A stretch of DNA of 64,000 nt from Neolentinus lepideus HHB14362 ss-1 (taxonomy: Eukaryota > Basidiomycota > Agaricomycetes > Gloeophyllales > Gloeophyllaceae): NCBI GenBank assembly GCA_001632425.1, contig KV425588.1:5349-69348 (forward strand). The letters are read 5' to 3'. A program made the position numbers and the translations under genes. Positions 57,298-64,000 of this stretch are shown piece after piece. Numbering within the stretch: the stretch's first letter is position 1; each line of letters starts with the position of its first letter. The notes beneath the pieces are model-generated. The model was not told the origin of the DNA, made no database searches, and was given only the letters and a program-made list of their open reading frames with translations.

Positions 57298-58431
57298 TTA
57301 AGAACGTACCACTTCGGCTAGATTCAGAGTGGGATGGTTTGCTACGTATGCATTAGCATCTCCGACAGCGATCATAGACATAGTTGTTATGGTGCCAGTC
57401 GTCATAGTCCTTTGGACGAAGTAAACTGGGACTTGCGACCCATCAGGGTTAACCCAATAGGCTGAAACAACGCCAGTACTCGGATCTATCGACCACTGTC
57501 TCCGAATCCACGTGAGCGGGGAAGAACTGTCGAGAATAGGACAATGCATACGACTGTAGACTCCGAGTATTGAGTAGGGCCCTTAGTGAGGTCTGCTTGC
57601 TGTGTGCTGCCGGCAGGGGCTGAAAGATGACGTGAGTAAATGCCAAATACGCATGCGGAAACATACTCACTGGAAAGGGTTGTGGTACTCATTATGAGGG
57701 TGCTAGATTTAAAGACGATTTTAGCATAGGCTGTGGCGCCAATCACGAATTTTCGCACGTACTTTGTAGACCCTGGCCCAACAGTATAAGAGTTTGTGTA
57801 AGAAGCAAAAACGGTGCGTGTGTTACTTCCCTAGCGTATAGACGAAACCTCAGTAGAAATTTATTCAAGAACATGAGTAAAAGTGACACACATAGTTGTT
57901 CAGCTCAACGAGGTCTGACGCCGAGGTTGGATCCCTAAACAAGAACGTAGTAGCAGAACTCTGCGTTGTTGCTATGCTTCCTTGAGAGCCCATATAACCA
58001 GAGCGGGTGCCATCACTCTTGAAAACGCCGATGCTGGCCGTGATCCTGATGGAGAAGATAGTCATTTAATCCCAGTTTAACGAAAGTACAAACGCGCCAA
58101 ACACACGTAGGTGAAGAGGAGGGCAGCTGACGGCGAACTCCTATCGTTGAAAGAACTATGAGTGCGCGGATTTTTACTGATATATGGCACCGTGATACTC
58201 GCGAGAAGGGGTGAACAACTGTTTCGGCGGTGAAGGGGTCAGTCCCCGTGCGAGACGCTGAGCATTTGTCTGTGACCAGTACGCGTCCGCAGTCCTACGG
58301 GTATGAACGGAGTCACCAGAGAGCGAGCGACGGGCAAGGAGAGCTGGACCTCCGTAATTATTGGCGGGAGATGCGAGAACCGTAGTGGCAGCAATGACAA
58401 GGAGCGAAAGCAAATGAAAGAGCGTATGCAT
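57298..58431 (-). CDS. Small secreted protein, Agaricomycete family
   Basis: The ATG at 58431 begins a clear signal peptide (MHTLFHLLSLLVIAATTVLAS), followed by a pro-like segment with dibasic and RR sites and the motif NAQRLARGLTPSPP. That motif recurs in secreted protein families of mushrooms. Later exons read ITASIGVFKSDGTRSGYMG, then FASYTNSYTVGPGSTK and WIRRQWSIDPSTGVVSAYWV. Introns lie near 58180-58145, 58110-58045, 57895-57835 and 57670-57580. The second of these must be joined at GT|G to keep frame. The function is unknown; no enzyme motif is visible. The 3' end is uncertain: either the stop at 57298 or one further short exon. Confidence 0.7.
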
Positions 58432-58958
58432 CTCGAGCGTCGCCTAGTTGTGAATCTACAACTAGACTCTGGGAAGAGAGAGAATATTGGTGTGATAGCA
58501 GACCAGACTTTTGTTGAGTCCCTTGGTTAAATTGTTCGTGTTTCTGTAAGTGCCTGAAGCTTGACAGCCCGGATCGCTACTAATGTGGCCTCTCGATGCA
58601 TAAGGGCCACATCCATATAGGCTGCCTCCATGAATGAACAGTAGCCCGTAGAACGACCGTGGCACCCTATATCCCGAGGACTTGCATGATACTGCAGCGA
58701 TTGGTTCGAAAGTCCGATATGATGAGTGCATTGGACAAGCTCGACCGCCACAAGCAAGGCCAAACAAGCTGCCGGGCACCGATCCAGGATCCAGGAACAG
58801 CCCGCAAAGATGCACACTGCCTCCAGCCTGCGTGTAGCGCCCTCGGAAATACACACCTTGACACATCGTCCCTTCATCTAATGCCAGCGCCCGCGCACGT
58901 GTAGGTAGCACTTTGCTCCTTACCACCACCGCTGCCGCCGCCGCCGACAGCACTTACA
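58432..58958. other. Divergent intergenic region
   Basis: About 525 bp between two divergently transcribed genes, hence their promoters. Overlapping open frames on both strands have no domain content. Confidence 0.5.
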
Positions 58959-59568
58959 ATGGCGAGCAACTCAAGCTACGACCGCGATCTGCTTGCGAGC
59001 GCGCCGGTGGCGACGCGCCAGGAGAGACAGGGGAGTTATCTTATACCGCGCACGGGCGTTCTTGGAGGTCTAATTTGGTCGGGTTATTGCGATTGTATAG
59101 GAAGGCTACAATGTCGATTTACTGGAGAAAGGCGACGGTCCGGCGCGCACGCCGTCGGGGCGCGGGAGCCCGGTGCCTGTGTCGCTGAAAGAGCAGACAT
59201 TGCCCACACCTCAGCGGAGAACTACGGACGAGACCTCCTCTCCCTCTTTGAAGCGTGCAACACCGTTCTGGCGGACAGGCAAGGGGATTGGGCTGATTGT
59301 GATCGCCATAATCGTGATTCTGGGTGCGGTTATAGGAGGTGCAGTCGGTGGGACAGTTGGGAAGAACCATCACTCCAATGCAGCGACTGGCGGAGGGGCA
59401 GCGACTGGCGGAGGGTCTGCGAGCATGACGAGTGGGACTAGCCCATCGCAAGGTGTTGGTACAGACAGCGGAGGCTCCAATACTGCAATAAGTCCAGGGG
59501 GTGCTGGCTCGGTCGCTTCACCCAGTCCCTCCGCTTTGGCTTCGACGCTTATCGGGATGGGGAGGTAA
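58959..59568 (+). CDS. Small single-pass membrane protein
   Basis: Two exons (58959-59057 and 59101-59568) give 188 residues. The N-terminal half is soluble and disordered (EGYNVDLLEKGDGPARTP and SPSLKRATPFWRTGKG). One strong hydrophobic segment follows (IGLIVIAIIVILGAVIGGAV). The C-terminal half is Gly/Ser/Thr-rich and likely extracellular and O-glycosylated. The positive-inside rule (WRTGKG before the membrane segment) favours a type II-like orientation. The 43-nt intron uses donor GTTCTT; the joint TG|EGYNV keeps frame. No family function is recognised. Confidence 0.7.
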
Positions 59569-60140
59569 CTTGACACTTCAGGTGAGCGCTTATATATATG
59601 TGCACCATGCCGCCTTTCTGAGATCCAATGGCCATCTTGTCGTCCTCAGAAATGGGGAGATACAGTCCTCATTCTTGCTATGCTTACTTGCTATGCTGGT
59701 TTTCAGTTTGGATGTAGGATGGATGGTTCATCAGACAATGTTCCTTAGGTACTTTATTGTATATCTTTATCTACTACTCTGTGCTTGGATATCTGACTCT
59801 TTATCTATCGCTGGAGACTCTGCTATCTGTACTGTTTCTTCAAACATGGGGTATGTTGCGTCGCCAACACGTTGAACCCAAGATTTATCTGTCGTGGATT
59901 ACACGGATGGGTCCTCCTTCAGCCTGTTCGAAGCATCAACTACACAGCGACGAATTTGGTTGTAACGAGGCGGAGAACGTCGTATACATGACTTGACATG
60001 GGTGCGCATATACCCTACCTTGCTATCGTACAAACTTTGAGACGATCACACCAGACAGAGTATGCTAGCGACCCAGTAGGTGGATCCAAGCTGGTGCTCG
60101 TCCATCGCACTGGGCTAGCTTAAATCTTATGATAGCATAG
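59569..60140. other. Intergenic region
   Basis: About 570 bp with no supported gene; frames present are short and lack domains. Confidence 0.5.
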
Positions 60141-60437
60141 TCAGCGAGGGCCAGTGCGCGAGATATCACACAATTCACGCACGTACCATCTCTGTCGCAC
60201 CTTCTCCGGGTGCAACTGCTGCTCAGTCTGACCCTCCATGGACTCCTGCACCTTCCTCGCGCCGTCGTCATCGTCACCGAAGACTATTCTGGCGGACTTA
60301 CTCTCGTCCGATTTGTCCACTGACCTGTGGTCACTCATCTTCTTCGCCGGCAACCCCAAAGCCATCGCCTCTCTCCGCATCCGAAAGATCTCCCTATCAT
60401 ACACATCTGCCTTCCTCGCTATATGGTCCGTAACCAC
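60141..60437 (-). CDS. Possible hypothetical protein exon
   Basis: An open minus-strand frame encodes a charged, helix-prone stretch (DVYDREIFRMRREAMALGLP, then VRQRWYVRELC). In front of it, in another frame, lies PVWPSPCYNKYSEPLSTCSY, ending at a stop. The two could be exons of one small Cys-containing protein, but I could not find a clean intron, and the plus strand is also open over the same stretch. I have no family assignment. Confidence 0.25.
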   Translation of the reverse strand: MVTDHIARKADVYDREIFRMRREAMALGLPAKKMSDHRSVDKSDESKSARIVFGDDDDGARKVQESMEGQTEQQLHPEKVRQRWYVRELCDISRTGPR

Positions 60438-62299
60438 CTACATGCCCTCGCACAAATGCCCCTGGCACAAGAACGTCCCCTTGACCGGCTGCGGGTATGA
60501 GCACGTCGACAAGGGCTCGCTGTATTTGTTGTAGCAGGGCGACGGCCAAACGGGCGGGAGGCGCGCCGTCTTGGTGCGTTTCAGGGCTTTCAAAGTGCGA
60601 AGTGGGTGGGAGGCCGTGAGAGGGGCGGCGTGCGTGCGTGCGGTACGGCGAGAGCGAGGAGGGACACATGAAGGGCTTGGAACTTTCAGTGCCTGGTGGG
60701 CATGCTAAGGACGAGGCAGGATAGTGTTATATAACTTAGGTTGATTGCTGAGGCACATGGGGTGCGGAGGACAAAGAGCCATCTGTTGATATCCCGTGTT
60801 CCTGACGTTAAAAAGCATTATACCTGACCCAGTGCAAGTTATAGAAGTGGAATCCATACGAACTCGTCCACATATTGTGGTAGAGAGGGTATGGGCACTC
60901 TAATTGACATACCTGTGTCCTCGAAGGTGGAAAGTCTGTCCGGGGGCTACCGTAATGGAGATTTCACCAGTGCTCAACGTTCAACTTGTGTCGGTGGATC
61001 CTAAATATGAGGGTCAAACCGGGAGACAGGATGCTGCGTTAGAGAAGTTCACCTAATCAGCAGACTACGGCACAGCCTAGACATGAGTCAAGAGTCAGGC
61101 GGAAACCCCAACGTGCACCTTGTATGAACAGGTGGTGACATGGTCGAGAGAGAAAGCCATACCTGTCCTGCTTCAACACAATCTAGAGGAAGTGAATAGG
61201 GTTCGACCCACTTTGGCGAAAGGCACAAGAATCGCGCCCCCATGCAAAATTTTTCCCTTGGTGAAAGGGAATCTCATTCGATGGAACTGGCGGTGTTGAC
61301 GTCCGGTGTCGAGACTCGAATTTTTTTGCATGTAGCTGGAGCACCTGAGTTGAGCGAGCACTGTAACCGTCTAATTCAAGTGTCAATACACGCGAAGGAT
61401 CATCACAAAGACTTCTAGGATGACGACCACCGTTCGATCTTCAATGTCATACGTTCCTCTCCAGAATGAAACAACTCGAAGTCTTGGCGATCCAAAAGTG
61501 CGCTACACCGTTTTTGCGTCGACATGGGTGGGTAAGGAGGTCGAATGGTATGACGACAGTGAGAAAAGAAGGCCCAGTAGAGTAAAGATATCGAGAGCAA
61601 GGTCTCAAGCCAGTCAGAGGGCACCAGTGAGACTACACCAAAGGCTCGATACAGTCAGTGCGAGCGCCTGCTAACTCCCATTGACCAAGAAGACCCACGG
61701 CGACGGGTCTTCCAAGAAGAGCCTCAAATGTAGAGCACAAGCTCGTTCGGTAAAACGCTGGGCGAACATGCGATGTCCGTATCAACGCTGACAATGTGAA
61801 CCGTGGAACGTCAACGCTTAACACTGAACAGCATAGGTTGAAGACTCACAGTGCCCGTCAAACTCGTATGAATTTTTATAAGTAGACGGAGTACACTGCA
61901 GACATCCTCCCCTACCAGGTCCAAGATGCGTCATGATCCATAGTGAAGTCGCCCGTCAATTGGATAAGAGATTGTTCTAGTTCTCCAGCTACTTCACCTC
62001 ATCTGAACGTACAGACGAATGCTGAGGCCGAGTAACTCCTGTTTGCTTTTGCGATACGAAGGGAGACTAGAGCTTCAGTGAAGACGCCTAAGATAAAATG
62101 TGTTGTGAACCCAGCAATAGTATCAATTAAAAAAGTGCTTACTTGCGTGCAAAAGTTGTCACCGAAGTAGTTGCTGGAAAGACTCAAGCCACACTTGCGT
62201 CACACAAGATTAATGAGGAATTCATAATATAATATTGAATATGATACATAACAAAAAGAAAGTTCTAAGGATATCAAACAACAACTTCGATAGCTCCTC
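60438..62299. other. Gene-poor region, 1.9 kb
   Basis: No supported gene. Only short frames without domains are present (for example plus 61420-61674). A GGGTCGAACCC word near 61203-61213 resembles a B box, but no tRNA folds around it. Confidence 0.5.
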
Positions 62300-63807
62300 T
62301 CAGGCAGAAGCAGAGGCAGTCGAAGACGAGGAGGGGGCGCTACTCGTTGCGACCGGCGCAGAAGTAGGCAGAGATCCCCTCAAGCTCGAGATAACACTCT
62401 TGACATCGTCAACACCCTGGGGCTTCAGCAGTGGGGGAAGGTCGCTTGGTAGAGCGCCCGTCGGAGCCACAGCCCCAGCGGGAAGCGAAGGAGAAGGAAC
62501 GTGCGAAGCAGAGACGGGCACGATCGAAGCGCTAGGGATGGAGTGGCCGGAGACCGGGAGGTCCGAGGGTAGGGCAGCGCGCGGGACGCGGGGCACAGAG
62601 GGAGCAGAGGCGGGAGCAGAAGGAATAGAGACGGGAACAGAGGGAGCAGAGGGAGCAGAGAGGGAGGGAGCAGAGATGGGAGCAGAAGGAGTGGCCAAGA
62701 CCAACACCGGCAGGGCAGAGGGCGTAGAGGAGAGTGAAGGTGCCGAGAGGGGGAGTGAGGAGACTAGAGAAGTGGGTACAGCGTCAGGGACGCTAGGGAT
62801 ATCACGAGGGAGGTTGGACGGCATCGGAACAGGAATGGACGGCACCGAGGTAGGGATGGACGGCATCGAAGGCGCCGAGGCAGGGATGGAAGGCATCGAA
62901 GGCACCGAGGCAGGGATGGAAGGCATCGAAACAGGGACGGACGGCACCGAGGTAAGGATGGAAGGCACAGAGGCAGGGATGAACGGCACCAAGGAAGGGG
63001 TGGAGGGCACCGAGACAGGGATGGACGGCATCACGGCAAGGATGGACGGCAACGAGACAGGAGTGGAAGGAGTAGAAGGCGCAGACGCCAACGGGGCGAG
63101 GGAAGAAGTTGGAGGTGTTACAAGGGTAGTCGGCTCGCCAACGCTAGGGAGCGAGGCTGGTACATCTTCGACGTTCATGGAAGGCGTCGAAAGCGGGAGC
63201 GAGGTGAGCAACGAAGTAGACAAGCTCGGGTTGGGCCCGCTCAAAGACATGGAGATGGGCAAGGAAGGAGTACCGCTGGGTACAGGAATAGCCGCGTCCT
63301 CGACGACCAGCGAAGGAAGGGCAGGGACTGCGACGTTGGAGGGGATGGTCGTGCTAACCGGTAGCGAGACGGAAGCCGTGACAGGAAGAGCCACTGACAC
63401 GGGCACTGTGGGAATGACCTCGACGGACGGCGCGCTCAACGATGGCTGGATAGGAAGAGAGGGGATATCCAGCCTCTTCCGATGGGGGAAACCCGTGGGC
63501 TTTGCGCTTTGCACCGAACTCACGACCGACGCCGCAGGTGCAGCCACCATATTAGTCGGTGCAGTAGCGCCGACGCTTGGCACAATGCTGTTGACTGCAA
63601 ATGTAGGGACGAGTAAGTAAATTGAGCCTCGCTAGTGTTCGATAGTTGCGTACCTAAAGTCGACGGGGAACTGCCAGCCTCCCCAATGGCGCCTTGCTTG
63701 TTGACGATATGATCATTGAGGTCACCGACTGGAGCTGCAAGGGAACCAGTGGTAGAAGAGAGAGCGAGAGAAGCAAGGAAGAAAGAGGAGGTAGAGACGA
63801 TTCTCAT
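62300..63807 (-). CDS. Secreted Ser/Pro/Val-rich repeat protein
   Basis: Two exons (63807-63654 and 63594-62300) give 482 residues. The ATG at 63807 begins a signal peptide (MRIVSTSSFFLASLALSS) with cleavage near SLAAP. The rest is almost entirely low complexity in Ser, Pro, Val, Ala and Ile, with tandem steps such as SIPASVPSM and SIPTSVPSIPVPMPS. No enzyme or binding domain and no clear GPI tail is visible. Such proteins are usually heavily O-mannosylated wall or matrix components, though that is inference. The antisense strand is also open for 461 codons, a by-product of the repeats. A TATA box lies 184 bp upstream. Confidence 0.8.
62815..63060 (-). repeat. Coding minisatellite
   Basis: Roughly 15- to 30-bp units built on a GGMAGGGATGGAMGGCA-like core (plus strand) recur in tandem. 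They encode the repeating Pro-Ser-Ile/Met-Pro steps of the secreted protein. Units differ by scattered substitutions but keep the frame. Confidence 0.8.
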
Positions 63808-63990
63808 CGTGATTGTCGAGTGTGATAAAGACTTGAATGTAGTGCGAGTTGTGGAGTTACTTTAGTTGCGATAGGAGAAGTTGGTAGTAGTCGTCGTCGA
63901 GAGAATACTAGAGTGCGCTTGCTTGTTCGAAGTCGAAGATGCTGGTTGCTGTTCAAGTTGTGATGAGACTTTAGCGCAACTTGGGGGGCC

Positions 63991-63997
63991 TTTTATA
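63991..63997 (-). promoter_or_regulatory. TATA box of the secreted repeat protein gene
   Basis: On the minus strand GAGTATAAAAGG occurs 184 nt upstream of the ATG at 63807, at the very edge of the window. Confidence 0.55.
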
Positions 63998-64000
63998 CTC

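Noticed and set aside
61180..61380. Possible tRNA with B-box-like GGGTCGAACCC
   Set aside because: No matching A box, acceptor stem or anticodon arm can be folded around it.
62235..63620. Plus-strand open frame of 461 codons as a gene
   Set aside because: It is the exact antisense of the signal-peptide-bearing repeat protein and consists of reverse-complemented repeat codons; no domain or promoter supports it.
1..64000. CRISPR arrays, bacterial operons or prophage
   Set aside because: The window is eukaryotic with spliceosomal introns throughout; I saw no regularly spaced direct repeats of the CRISPR type.

Overview
The window is nuclear DNA of a basidiomycete fungus, most likely a mushroom-forming Agaricomycete. 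Genes are split by many 40-70 nt introns with GT..AG ends and CTRAY-like branch sites, intergenic distances are short, and several families are typical of that group: fasciclin cell-surface proteins, PalI/SUR7 membrane proteins, F-box/LRR proteins, and small secreted or single-pass membrane proteins. All gene models below were spliced by eye, so exon ends are predictions.

Layout. 1-3.4 kb: the 3' part of an LTR retroelement carrying only a Gag-protease reading frame, with a decayed tRNA-like sequence at its left edge and an unusual repeated hexamer. 3.4-5.0 kb: a two-domain fasciclin gene (minus). 6.6-10.3 kb: mitochondrial Lon protease (plus). 10.5-12.6 kb: GMP synthase (minus), tail to tail with Lon. 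12.75-16.7 kb: a large disordered protein with a C-terminal PINIT-like domain, divergent from GMP synthase. 17.0-19.1 kb: DNA polymerase delta subunit 3/Cdc27. 19.19-19.30 kb: an intron-containing tRNA-Val(CAC). 20.0-21.2 kb: a PrpF-type isomerase. 21.4-22.4 kb: an inverted-repeat element. 23.2-25.0 kb: a Whi5/Nrm1-like cell-cycle repressor. 26.0-26.8 kb: a SUR7/PalI four-TM protein. 27.7-29.4 kb: an MFS sugar transporter. 29.9-31.0 kb: two nested DNA transposons. 31.2-32.0 kb: a cytochrome b5-domain protein. 32.3-35.3 kb: a second disordered, PINIT-like protein, homologous to the one at 12.75 kb. 37.7-40.9 kb: an unrecognised 917-residue protein. 41.5-43.0 kb: the Rai1/DXO decapping nuclease (minus). 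43.2-47.0 kb: F-box and membrane-protein genes with a decayed duplicate. 47.5-50.8 kb: a Crz1-like zinc-finger factor (minus). 51-55 kb: gene-poor DNA with a degenerate segmental duplication. 55.1-56.6 kb: an F-box gene and a broken copy. 57-60 kb: a secreted protein and a small single-pass protein. 62.3-63.8 kb: a secreted Ser/Pro/Val repeat protein.

Housekeeping functions (replication, mitochondrial proteolysis, purine synthesis, RNA 5'-end surveillance, G1/S and calcium signalling) occupy stable blocks. These are separated by transposon-rich or duplicated stretches at 0-6, 21-23, 29-31, 43-47 and 51-57 kb. The observations I would follow first are the two homologous PINIT-like proteins that share a splice site, the reading-frame-independent CGCTAT repetition in the Gag-only retroelement, and the hAT-type MITE with a perfect 8-bp target duplication inside a long foldback element.
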